Origin: an uncultured Coriobacteriia bacterium
GTDB lineage: Bacteria; Actinomycetota; Coriobacteriia; Coriobacteriales; QAMH01
Direction of reading: 5' to 3'
Length of the DNA: 64,000 nucleotides
Assembly: GCA_959608885.1 (NCBI GenBank)
Contig: CAUHSG010000008.1
Span: 1-64,000, forward strand
Part shown: positions 35,410 to 43,355 of the stretch, piece after piece
Layout of the letters: every line of letters starts with the position of its first letter
How positions within the stretch are numbered: the stretch's first letter is position 1
The notes under the pieces: generated by a model
Seen by the model: the letters and a program-made list of their open reading frames with translations, nothing else
What the model was told of the DNA's origin: nothing
Databases searched by the model: none
Made by a program: the position numbers and the translations under genes

Positions 35410-36960
35410 TTATTTGGCAAGCGCCTCGGAACGGGACTCGCGAATGACGACAACATGAATCTGACCGGGATATTGCATCTCGTCCTCGATTTGCTTGGCA
35501 ATATCATGCGCAAGCACGGTCGACTTGGCATCGTCGATGGCATCCGGCTGCACCATGACACGGACCTCGCGGCCGGCCTGCATGGCGTACGTGCGCTCGA
35601 CGCCCTCGTGCGAATTGGCGATTTCCTCGAGCTTCTCGAGACGCTTGATGTAGTTCTCATAGCTCTCGCGACGCGCGCCCGGACGAGCGGCGCTTACGGC
35701 ATCGGCGGCCTGGATGATGACGGCGAGTACGGTCGAAGGCTCGACATCGGCATGATGCGCCTCGATGGCATGAACGATGGCGGGGTTCTCGCCGTAGCGA
35801 CGAGCCAAATCGGCACCAATGACGGCATGCGATCCCTCGACCTCGTGATCGACGGCCTTGCCGAGGTCGTGGAGAAGACCCGCTCGCTTGGCAGTGATGG
35901 GATCAAGGCCGAGCTCGCTTGCGATGGCGCCGGCAAGCGTCGCCACCTCGAGGGAATGCTGCAGAACGTTCTGGCCGTACGAAGTGCGATACTTGAGACG
36001 GCCGAGCGTCTTGACGATATCGGGATGCAGGTCATGGATGCCCATGTCGAAGGTGGCCTGCTCGCCAGCCTCCTGGACCTGTTGGTCAACATAACGCGTC
36101 GCCTTCTCGAACATCTCCTCGACGCGAGCCGGATGAATGCGGCCGTCGGCGATGAGGTTCTCGAGCGCAATGCGCGCAGTCTCGCGTCGCACCGGGTCGA
36201 AGCACGACAGCGTGACCGTCTCGGGCGTGTCGTCGATGATGAGGTTGACGCCGGTGATCTGCTCGAAGGAGCGGATGTTGCGACCCTCGCGACCGATGAT
36301 ACGACCCTTGATGTCATCGGAGGGAATCTGCACGGACGTAACGGTGCGTTCGGCAGTGTAATCGGCGGCCATGCGCTGAATGGCAACGGAGAGAATTTCG
36401 CGCGACTTGCGGTTGGCCTCGGCCTTCGTGCGTGCCTCGATGTCGCGAATGATGCCGGCGGCCTCGGCCGAGCAGTCATCGCGAATCTCCTCGAGGACAA
36501 TGTCGCGTGCCTCGTCTTTGGTGAGGGAGGCAACATCGAGCAGACGGCGCTCGGCCTCGTCCAGTTTCGTCTCGAGCTTCTTGTTCAGGGTTTCGGTACG
36601 CGACTGAAGGCTGTTGAGCTGTTGCTCGCGCTTGTCGAGCCCGGAGCTGCGCTTGTCGAGCGAATTCTCGCGTTGCTCGAGGCGATCGGCACGAACCTGC
36701 ATGTCCTTGGTCTGCTGGCGAACCTCCTCGTTTTGCCTGCGAGCCTCTTCCTCGGCTTGCTGCTTGATTCTGAGCGCCTCGTCCTTGGCCTCGATTGTGG
36801 CTTCGCGTCGAATGTTCTCGGCCGTCTTCTCAGCATCGGCGAGCTTACGCTCGGCCTCTGCCGAAGCGTTTTTGGCGCTATTGCCCGAAACAACGCGAGA
36901 TACCACGAAACCTACAGCGAGGCAGACGATCGCAACGACGATGTAGATGACGATTTCCAT
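35410..36960 (-). CDS. rny: Ribonuclease Y
   Basis: RNase Y (516 residues) is a membrane-anchored endoribonuclease that starts mRNA decay. It has an N-terminal transmembrane helix (residues 2-25, MEIVIYIVVAIVCLAVGF), a long coiled coil of Glu/Lys/Arg-rich repeats (about 30-180), a KH domain (with GRIIGREGRNIRSFEQ), and an HD domain (LLHDLGKAVDHE). The start is the ATG at 36960; the open frame extends upstream but only the later start begins with the family membrane helix. It lies between recX and the GHKL ATPase gene, matching the recA-rny order of Firmicutes. Confidence 0.96.
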   Translation of the reverse strand: MEIVIYIVVAIVCLAVGFVVSRVVSGNSAKNASAEAERKLADAEKTAENIRREATIEAKDEALRIKQQAEEEARRQNEEVRQQTKDMQVRADRLEQRENSLDKRSSGLDKREQQLNSLQSRTETLNKKLETKLDEAERRLLDVASLTKDEARDIVLEEIRDDCSAEAAGIIRDIEARTKAEANRKSREILSVAIQRMAADYTAERTVTSVQIPSDDIKGRIIGREGRNIRSFEQITGVNLIIDDTPETVTLSCFDPVRRETARIALENLIADGRIHPARVEEMFEKATRYVDQQVQEAGEQATFDMGIHDLHPDIVKTLGRLKYRTSYGQNVLQHSLEVATLAGAIASELGLDPITAKRAGLLHDLGKAVDHEVEGSHAVIGADLARRYGENPAIVHAIEAHHADVEPSTVLAVIIQAADAVSAARPGARRESYENYIKRLEKLEEIANSHEGVERTYAMQAGREVRVMVQPDAIDDAKSTVLAHDIAKQIEDEMQYPGQIHVVVIRESRSEALAK

Positions 36961-37247
36961 TTTTGCTGGTACCTTTCCTATATCATATAAGCATGTTATG
37001 GATGCATTCGCAAAAAATATGCCGGATGCATCCGGCATTCATCGCAAGCTATGTACGAATGACCCGGTCTAAGCCGGGGAAACGCTATATAGACTGTGCA
37101 ACCCGCATATACAACTCGCATACATGCGAGGGATAAATGAATGCCGTTCTCTATCCTAGCACATGAGGCAGGTATAACGCGCTTCATCTTCGTGCAATAT
37201 CCGTACTGATACGATGGCAGAGGCATGCGGATATGGACATACGCCGC
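36961..37247 (-). other. Structured intergenic region between recX and rny
   Basis: This 287-base region follows recX on the minus strand. In order of transcription it folds into a CTCGCA-TACA-TGCGAG type hairpin (37115-37130), a CCCGG hairpin (37063-37078) and then the T-tailed terminator hairpin at 37012-37038. It could be a long 3' UTR or encode a small RNA of about 120-200 nt. The rny promoter must lie after the terminator or in it. Confidence 0.4.
37012..37038 (-). terminator. Intrinsic terminator of the recA-recX unit
   Basis: On the minus strand a perfect 20-base palindrome around GCCGGATGCATCCGGC (37019-37038) is followed by ATTTTTTG (the T-run at 37012-37017). It is the clearest intrinsic terminator in the window and closes the transcript coming from recA-recX. 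Confidence 0.8.
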
Positions 37248-37709
37248 TCATGTTTGCATGGCGAGAAAATCACGTACGACGCGCGTTGATAACTCATACG
37301 AAAAACCCTTGCCAATGAGCCGACGCATATACGTCGCATAGGGGTTCTTGGAATTTGTCGCGCGCTTCCGAAGCTCGACCATCGCAATCTCGTATTCGTC
37401 TTGCATCGAATTGAACTCATCGGCACATAGGGCGATGGTCTCGTCATCAACGCCGTTTGCCGCAAGACGCGATGCAATCTTGACCCTTCCCCACCCCGAA
37501 TGCGTCTTGCCACGTATGAAGGCGCGAGCATAGCGCTCTTCGTTGATGAGATTGACGCGCAACGCGGTTTCGACGGCATCCTCGATTTCTTCGGATGTAA
37601 ACCCGCATTTGGCAAGACGCTCTCGTATCTCCTTGGCTGTACGCTCACGCACGCCAACGAGCACGTTGATCTTCTCCATCGCCTCGCTATGTCTCTCGGG
37701 CGAAATCAT
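37248..37709 (-). CDS. recX: Regulatory protein RecX
   Basis: RecX (153 residues) modulates RecA filaments. It shows the family pattern of repeated three-helix units: RTAKEIRERLAKCGFTSEEIEDAV, NLINEERYARAFIRGKTHSGWGRVKIASRLAANGV, and a C-terminal unit ending FSYELSTRVV. The ATG at 37709 is 13 bases after the recA stop. An open frame reaching further upstream only repeats recA in another frame. The ribosome-binding site is weak, so translation may depend on recA. Confidence 0.85.
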   Translation of the reverse strand: MISPERHSEAMEKINVLVGVRERTAKEIRERLAKCGFTSEEIEDAVETALRVNLINEERYARAFIRGKTHSGWGRVKIASRLAANGVDDETIALCADEFNSMQDEYEIAMVELRKRATNSKNPYATYMRRLIGKGFSYELSTRVVRDFLAMQT

Positions 37710-37722
37710 CTCAAGGAGTCGC

Positions 37723-38859
37723 TCACTCGGCAGCAGAGCCCTCGGTCGCCACGGAGTCGACGAGATTTTCCGAACCGGCAAAGCCACCGACAGGCACATC
37801 GGCAAGCGTGAAGGCATCATCGTCGTCGTACTCGACGGGCAGGCCAATGGCAGCACGCACCTTGTTCTCGATCTCTCGACGCAGCTCCGGGCTCTCGACC
37901 AAGGCGTTCTTGGCAGCCTCACGACCTTGTCCAAGGCGCTCGTCTTCGTAGGTATACCAAGAACCAGACTTCGTGACTATTTTCTCATCGACAGCCATGT
38001 CGAGAATATTGCCCTCACGCGATATGCCCGTGCCGTACATGATGTCGAACTCCGCTTGCCTGAACGGTGCGGAGCATTTGTTTTTGACGACCTTGACACG
38101 TACGCGATTGCCCACGGCACCGCCATCGACCTTGATGGTCTCGATGCGCCTGATGTCGAGGCGCACGGACGAGAAGAACTTGAGAGCGCGACCGCCCGTC
38201 GTGGTCTCCGGACTGCCGAACATGACACCGATCTTCTCGCGCAGCTGGTTGATGAAGATGCAGCACGTGTTGGACTTGGAGAGCGAACCGGCGAGCTTGC
38301 GCAGCGCCTGACTCATGAGACGCGCCTGCAGGCCGACGCTTGCGTCTCCGATCTCTCCCTCGATTTCTGCACGAGGAACGAGAGCGGCGACGGAGTCGAT
38401 GACGATGCAGGACACGGCATTGGAACGTACGAGCATGTCGCAAATCTCGAGCGCCTGCTCACCCGTATCGGGCTGGGAGATGAGGAGCTCGTCGATATCG
38501 ACGCCAATCTTCGCGGCATAGACGGGATCGAGCGCGTGCTCGGCATCGATGAAGGCCGCGACACCGCCAAGCGCTTGTGCCTCTGCGACGATCTGCAGCG
38601 ACAGCGTGGTCTTGCCACTTGACTCGGGGCCGTAAATCTCGACGATGCGACCACGGGGCACGCCACCGATGCCGAGGGCGGCATCAAGCGCGAGAGCACC
38701 AGTGGGAATGACCTCGACATCAAGTGCCGAATCCTCATCACCCAGGCGCATGATGGAGCCGTCGCCGTACTTCTTCCTGATTTGCTCTTTGGTGATTTTG
38801 AGCGCTTCCTCCTTGGAAGCATCGGTTGGGATCTTCGTCTTGGTTGCTGTGCGAGCCAT
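37723..38859 (-). CDS. recA: Recombinase RecA
   Basis: RecA (378 residues) forms filaments on single-stranded DNA for recombination and activates LexA cleavage. Walker A GPESSGKTTLS (near residue 90), the KKYGDGSIMRLGD start, the L1/L2 loops and the FINQLREKIGVMFGSPETTTGGRALKF stretch are all intact. The C-terminal tail is acidic. The start is the ATG at 38859 after a GGAG ribosome-binding site; codons upstream in the open frame run through the promoter. A LexA box lies in the promoter spacer. It is followed by recX. Confidence 0.98.
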   Translation of the reverse strand: MARTATKTKIPTDASKEEALKITKEQIRKKYGDGSIMRLGDEDSALDVEVIPTGALALDAALGIGGVPRGRIVEIYGPESSGKTTLSLQIVAEAQALGGVAAFIDAEHALDPVYAAKIGVDIDELLISQPDTGEQALEICDMLVRSNAVSCIVIDSVAALVPRAEIEGEIGDASVGLQARLMSQALRKLAGSLSKSNTCCIFINQLREKIGVMFGSPETTTGGRALKFFSSVRLDIRRIETIKVDGGAVGNRVRVKVVKNKCSAPFRQAEFDIMYGTGISREGNILDMAVDEKIVTKSGSWYTYEDERLGQGREAAKNALVESPELRREIENKVRAAIGLPVEYDDDDAFTLADVPVGGFAGSENLVDSVATEGSAAE

Positions 38860-38904
38860 GATTGAGCTCCGTTCCTCGTCTACATGTGCACCACTTTGGC
38901 GCAT

Positions 38905-38933
38905 ATGGTAATCGAACATATGTACGATGTCAA
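38905..38933 (-). promoter_or_regulatory. recA promoter with LexA box in the spacer
   Basis: On the minus strand TTGACA (38933-38928) and TACCAT (38910-38905) are 17 bases apart. The spacer contains an SOS box, CGTACATATGTTCG on the minus strand (38913-38926), one base from the consensus. This is the same architecture as the promoter of the small membrane protein next to lexA. Confidence 0.82.
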
Positions 38934-39054
38934 CCGAACGTCTCGATTCGACACGTGACGAGTCTAGAACATGATTCACCGGGACTTCTACCCCATCAAT
39001 CTGAGCGGAGTCCGACCGGAGTCGGAGCGATATCGGAGCAAGATGCGGCAGAAA

Positions 39055-39576
39055 TCAGGCAAGTGCGTCAAGCAGGGCTCCAAGAGCGAGACCGGTGGCA
39101 CGCGCGCGCACCTCGTCCCGCGTATCACCTGCACAGCGCATGAAACTGCTCACGCTATCGGGTCCGGCAACGCCATAGCATACGGTTCCGACGGGCTTAC
39201 CGGATTCGGCACCCGTGGGACCGGCGATACCCGTCGTCGCAACCGCATAATCGCAGCCAAGCGCGCGGCGCGCGCCGCATGCCATCGCCTCGGCCGTCTG
39301 CGTGCTCACGACACCATGCTCCTCGATGACCCGCGCATCGACGCCGAGCACGGATTCCTTCACGTCAATCCAATAGCTTACGACACCGCCTACGAAGCTT
39401 TCCGACGAACCGGATATGGCAGTGAGGGTCGCGGCGATCATGCCGCCCGTACATGACTCGGCACAGCCAAGCGTGACCCCCCGATTGCGTGATCGCTCGA
39501 GCACGCGCGCGGCGAGAAGGCGGTTTTCCCCCTCGATGCTATTGAGCGTTTCGCTTGCCAAAACCAAGCACCTCAC
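39055..39576 (-). CDS. cinA: CinA C-terminal family nicotinamide-nucleotide amidohydrolase
   Basis: This 173-residue protein corresponds to the PncC amidohydrolase domain of CinA, which deamidates nicotinamide mononucleotide. The motifs TLGCAESCTGGMIAATLTAISGSSESFVGGVVSYW and the TTGIAGPTG stretch are typical. The N-terminal MoCF-like domain of full-length CinA is absent. The open frame begins with a GTG at 39576 and overlaps the pgsA end by 38 bases; a nearby TTG is possible. The pgsA-cinA-recA order is conserved in Firmicutes and supports the identity. Confidence 0.9.
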   Translation of the reverse strand: MRCLVLASETLNSIEGENRLLAARVLERSRNRGVTLGCAESCTGGMIAATLTAISGSSESFVGGVVSYWIDVKESVLGVDARVIEEHGVVSTQTAEAMACGARRALGCDYAVATTGIAGPTGAESGKPVGTVCYGVAGPDSVSSFMRCAGDTRDEVRARATGLALGALLDALA

Positions 39577-40174
39577 GAGACTTGTAGAAGTAATCGACCA
39601 TCGAGACGATCGTCATGACGACCGCGCCGAGCAGCACAATCCACGAGAAGATCATGAAGCACGTCGCAAAGCCATCGCCCATGAGCGTAATCTGAAGCGA
39701 ATCCTTGACGGTGAAGAGCAAGATGGCGCAAATCTGCAGGACGGTCTTGAATTTGCCAAAGATGCTCGCGGCAATAACCTTCCCCTGAGCTGCGGCGACC
39801 ATACGCAAGCCCGATACGATGAACTCACGGGCGATGATGATGAGCGCCACCCACGATGGAAAGGTCTGAAGCTCGACGAGCGCAAGCAAGGCGGCGCAGA
39901 CGAGAATCTTGTCCGCGAGCGGATCGAGAAACTTGCCGAGATCGGTAATCTCGTCCCTGCTGCGCGCCAGATGGCCATCGATGGCATCGGTTGCCGATAT
40001 GACTACGAAGACCGCCGCGGCAATCCAAGGTTGCCACATTGCCCAGAACTCGGGTTCGGGAAGCCACTCGGGCCACGGCGAGAGCAGAGCCGCGACAAAG
40101 ATGGGAATGAGCAGAATACGCATGAGCGTAACGATATTTGCCGGCGTCCAGATGCGTGTGGAGTCATCGGTCAT
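39539..40174 (-). CDS. pgsA: CDP-diacylglycerol--glycerol-3-phosphate 3-phosphatidyltransferase
   Basis: This 211-residue membrane enzyme makes phosphatidylglycerol phosphate, the first committed step to phosphatidylglycerol and cardiolipin. The CDP-alcohol phosphotransferase motif is intact: DAIDGHLARSRDEITDLGKFLDPLADK (D-x2-DG-x2-AR-x8-G-x3-D-x3-D). The N-terminus reads WTPANIVTLMRILLIP as usual. Five or six membrane helices follow. It overlaps the rimO end by 11 bases and the cinA start by 38 bases, so translation is coupled. Confidence 0.93.
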   Translation of the reverse strand: MTDDSTRIWTPANIVTLMRILLIPIFVAALLSPWPEWLPEPEFWAMWQPWIAAAVFVVISATDAIDGHLARSRDEITDLGKFLDPLADKILVCAALLALVELQTFPSWVALIIIAREFIVSGLRMVAAAQGKVIAASIFGKFKTVLQICAILLFTVKDSLQITLMGDGFATCFMIFSWIVLLGAVVMTIVSMVDYFYKSREVLGFGKRNAQ

Positions 40175-41510
40175 GGTCTACGACCTCGCCCTCGATTTCG
40201 TAGAAGAAGCTACCCGTGAGCTCGACGAGCGCAAACTGGCCGACCGTGAGCTCATCGGAGTCGGCGATGGGAACGTGCACCTGCCCGTCGACCTCGGGAG
40301 CCTGTCCCTGCGTGCGGCAGAGCGCCTCGAGTCCCGCATCCGTCTGCTCGTAGCCTTCGACAAGCACCGTGGTGCGCGTGCCCGCGAGTTCGGCGACACG
40401 CGCAACGCCAATTGCCTCGCAAGCGTCGAGCAGGCGCTGGGCACGCTCCATGCGCTCCTCCACGTCGAGCATCCCGTCAAATTCGCAGGCGGCGCTCCCC
40501 TCCTCGGGTGAGAACGCGAAGACGCCGGCATAATCGAACTGTGCCTCGTCAACGAAGTCGAGAAGCTCCTCGAACTGCTCCTCGGTCTCGCCGGGAAATC
40601 CCGCCATGAGCGTCGTGCGTATCATGATGCCCGGTACGCGCTCGCGCACGTGCTCGATGAGCGCGAGTATGCCTCGCGCATCGCCCCTACGGTTCATACG
40701 TGCGAGAACTTCCGCGTTGACGTGTTGTAGCGGCATATCCAAATAGGAGCACACGTTTGAACGAGTTGCCATGACGTCAAGCAAATCGTCGGTGATACCC
40801 TCGGGCTGCACGTACAGGAGCCTGAACCACGTATCCGGATACCGGCACGCGAGCGTGTTTACGAGCCCGGCGGTCGTGCTCGGCTCGTCAAGATCATGCC
40901 CCCATATGCCAGTGTCCTGACCGATGAGAACGATCTCGCGCACGCCATTGCAGACGAGCTCGGCAACCTCGTCATCGATCTGGTCGAGCGTGTAGCTGTG
41001 ATAGCGCCCGCGTATGTGCGGAATCATGCAATACGAGCAAAAGCGATCGCAGCCATCCGATATCTTGACGTAAGCGCTGCTCGGATGCGCATGGCGCAGG
41101 AGCTTCGGCCCACCACCCATGAGACAGCTCTCGATACCGAGCAGGCGGGTGACCTCCTCCACGACGCGATCTTCGTCGCCAGCCGCGAGAAAACCCGCCG
41201 CCTCGACGAGCTCTTCTGACAGGGAGTCGCCATAACGCGAGGGCATGCAACCGGCGACGAGTACCTTGAGCTCTTCGCCCGCGGCGTTTTCGCGGCCGAC
41301 CAGATCGAAGATGACCTCGATACTCTCCTCGACAGCGCTTGCGAGAAACGCGCAGGTGTTGACGATGACGAGATCCGCATCGTTGACGTCATCGACAAGC
41401 GAGAAACCGGCGGCAACGAGACGCGCTTGCATCTTGTCGGTATCGACCTCGTTCTTGGCGCAGCCGAGCGTGACGAACGTGATTCGGGGATTGCGATCCA
41501 CGTGTCGCAC
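40164..41510 (-). CDS. rimO: Ribosomal protein S12 methylthiotransferase RimO
   Basis: RimO (448 residues) is the radical SAM enzyme that methylthiolates Asp88 of ribosomal protein S12. The N-terminal UPF0004 domain starts FVTLGCAKNEVDTDKM, with further cysteines in VNTCAFL and VAGCMPSRYG. The radical SAM motif is CDRFCSYCMIPHIRGRYHS, and the C-terminal TRAM domain ends at about residue 445. The SxxxR..RGRYHS wording separates RimO from MiaB, which is present elsewhere in this window. It lies between yajQ and pgsA with minimal gaps. Confidence 0.95.
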   Translation of the reverse strand: MRHVDRNPRITFVTLGCAKNEVDTDKMQARLVAAGFSLVDDVNDADLVIVNTCAFLASAVEESIEVIFDLVGRENAAGEELKVLVAGCMPSRYGDSLSEELVEAAGFLAAGDEDRVVEEVTRLLGIESCLMGGGPKLLRHAHPSSAYVKISDGCDRFCSYCMIPHIRGRYHSYTLDQIDDEVAELVCNGVREIVLIGQDTGIWGHDLDEPSTTAGLVNTLACRYPDTWFRLLYVQPEGITDDLLDVMATRSNVCSYLDMPLQHVNAEVLARMNRRGDARGILALIEHVRERVPGIMIRTTLMAGFPGETEEQFEELLDFVDEAQFDYAGVFAFSPEEGSAACEFDGMLDVEERMERAQRLLDACEAIGVARVAELAGTRTTVLVEGYEQTDAGLEALCRTQGQAPEVDGQVHVPIADSDELTVGQFALVELTGSFFYEIEGEVVDHDR

Positions 41511-41513
41511 GTC

Positions 41514-42011
41514 CTAGCGATAATTGGTGAACTGCAGCGGGATGCCGTAGTCCTGCTCGCGCAAGAAGGTGATGACCTCTTGCAAGTCATCGCGCTTGGG
41601 GCCGCTCACGCGCAGCTTGTCACTCTCGATCTGGACCTTGACCTTGAACTTCTCGGCCTTGATGTCCTTCGAGATGCGCTTGGCGACGTCCTGTTCGATG
41701 CCCTGTTGGATAACGCCCACGGTGCGAATCATGCCACCGGATGCGTCCTGCGGCGTGCCCCAGCTGACGGCCTTGAGATCGACCTTGCGCTTGATGAGGT
41801 TCGTGTTGAGCACGTCGATGACCTGGCTGCTCACGAAATCGCTCGGGGCGAGCACGGTGATGGTCTTCGCACCCTTGTCAAAGTCGATCTTTGAACCGGA
41901 GTCCTTGAGGTCATAGCGCTGCTTGAGACCCTTTTCCGTGTTGTTGAAGGCGTTCTCGACCTCCTGCATGTCGGTTTCGGAGACGATATCGAAGCTGTTA
42001 TCCTTGGCCAT
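41514..42011 (-). CDS. YajQ-family nucleotide-binding protein
   Basis: This 165-residue protein matches the YajQ/UPF0234 family: SFDIVSETDMQEVENAFNN at the start, QRYDLKDS, and the C-terminal KVKVQIESDKLRVSGPKRDDLQ stretch. Members bind nucleic acids or nucleotides, and one in Xanthomonas binds cyclic di-GMP. No cyclic di-GMP enzyme is seen in this window. It lies between rodZ and rimO on the same strand and is probably co-transcribed. Confidence 0.93.
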   Translation of the reverse strand: MAKDNSFDIVSETDMQEVENAFNNTEKGLKQRYDLKDSGSKIDFDKGAKTITVLAPSDFVSSQVIDVLNTNLIKRKVDLKAVSWGTPQDASGGMIRTVGVIQQGIEQDVAKRISKDIKAEKFKVKVQIESDKLRVSGPKRDDLQEVITFLREQDYGIPLQFTNYR

Positions 42012-42032
42012 GCTCTTCCTTTCGTGTTGCTC

Positions 42033-43355
42033 CTATTTGGGGGCTGACTGGATACTGATGTAGAGACTGCCCGACCCATCCTCGTTCTCGGCGATCTCTA
42101 TGGGGTTGTCGTTTTCGGTGACGGTGACCGCTGTTGGATTGCTGAAGGTCGCGCTGAAAGATTCCGTGACGGGAAAGGTGGGTAGAACCTGACCGCCGAT
42201 CGCCGTTCCCTTGTAAGCGTTCGCACCATCATAGTTAACCTCGACGAGGGAGGTCTCGCCCTTGGCGATCTCGATCTTGATGATGACCGGATTGCCATTT
42301 GCGGTCGTGATGGTCTTATGCGCGGCGTTCTCGCCGTCAGACGTCGTCGTGTCGTTGACGGCGCCTCCCTGCACGGGAATGATACCGCTGTTGCCGCGTC
42401 CGGCCGTGCTGATGAGAACAAATGCGGCGATGACGATTGCGATGACGATCGCGATGACCGCAATTGCGATGAGCCGCGTGCGGCGCTCGGCGAATATCGA
42501 CGAGATAATGCGGCGCACCCTGCCGATGATGCCATCGTCGTTTGACTGTGCGCTGTCTCCCCTATCGGAACGCTCGCCACGTGCGCTCGAACGGCGGCGC
42601 GTGCTGCGGGGCACGGCCGTCTGGCCCGTATCGACGTCGATACCGAAGAAGTTGGGAGGCTTTTCCTCGCCACTACGCGAAAGGTCTTCGGTCGGACGCG
42701 CGGTGAACTCGTCTACCGTGGAGTTTCTGCGCGTCGAAGCAGTGCTGCGTCTCGAAGCCCCCGAACGGCTGCGCACCGACGGCGCCGAACGTGTGGTGGG
42801 CTCGAAGCTATCTGTATCCCCACGCGAGGGATGCACCGAGCGAAACGACCCGGTATGACGCGTGCCGACGACGCGCACGCTGCCACTGCGATAGCGTTCG
42901 TCATCCTTGGCGAGTGCCTCGTCCTTGAGATTGCGACTCAGCTTGGACGGCTCGTCAGCTTGCGCGTCGCCACGTCTGCGCGATGACCGCGTGCCACGTG
43001 ACGATTCGCGATTAATGGGTCGGGATTTCTCGCCGATGACGCGCTCTCCGAAGCGACCGACACCACGGTGCGTGTTGCTCGCGCTTTTCTCGATCTCCCT
43101 GCTCGAACTAAACGCCTCGTACTCGTTGTCGAAGGCCTCGACGATGGCGGCGGAGTCAAGATCGAGGTAACGTGCATACGAGCTGAGCATGCCGATGGCA
43201 TGCCCGCGCGGAGGATACTGGGAATAATCACCCGACTCGAGGGCCTCGAGCATGCGGGCGCGAATGTTGGTGTCACGAGCAGCCTGTTCGAGCGAGATTC
43301 CGAGCTCGATGCGGCGGCTCATGAGCGCCGACCCTATACGAGATTCGGACTTCAC
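42033..43355 (-). CDS. rodZ: RodZ-like membrane protein with N-terminal HTH and C-terminal DUF4115
   Basis: This 440-residue protein has a helix-turn-helix region at residues 1-85 (GSALMSRRIELGISLEQAARDTNIR), a long low-complexity Arg/Ser/Thr-rich linker (about 90-280), a single membrane helix (about 292-315) and an extracellular domain of about 110 residues like DUF4115. RodZ links the cytoskeleton protein MreB to the cell wall machinery; here its function is only implied. The linker is much longer and more basic than in E. coli RodZ. Its start overlaps the ftsK stop by four bases (ATGA), so it is coupled to ftsK. Confidence 0.88.
   Translation of the reverse strand: MKSESRIGSALMSRRIELGISLEQAARDTNIRARMLEALESGDYSQYPPRGHAIGMLSSYARYLDLDSAAIVEAFDNEYEAFSSSREIEKSASNTHRGVGRFGERVIGEKSRPINRESSRGTRSSRRRGDAQADEPSKLSRNLKDEALAKDDERYRSGSVRVVGTRHTGSFRSVHPSRGDTDSFEPTTRSAPSVRSRSGASRRSTASTRRNSTVDEFTARPTEDLSRSGEEKPPNFFGIDVDTGQTAVPRSTRRRSSARGERSDRGDSAQSNDDGIIGRVRRIISSIFAERRTRLIAIAVIAIVIAIVIAAFVLISTAGRGNSGIIPVQGGAVNDTTTSDGENAAHKTITTANGNPVIIKIEIAKGETSLVEVNYDGANAYKGTAIGGQVLPTFPVTESFSATFSNPTAVTVTENDNPIEIAENEDGSGSLYISIQSAPK

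Noticed and set aside
35377..36990. Plus-strand open frame (537 residues) across rny
   Set aside because: Antisense shadow of rny. The composition is that of reverse-read coiled-coil codons and there is no match to any family.
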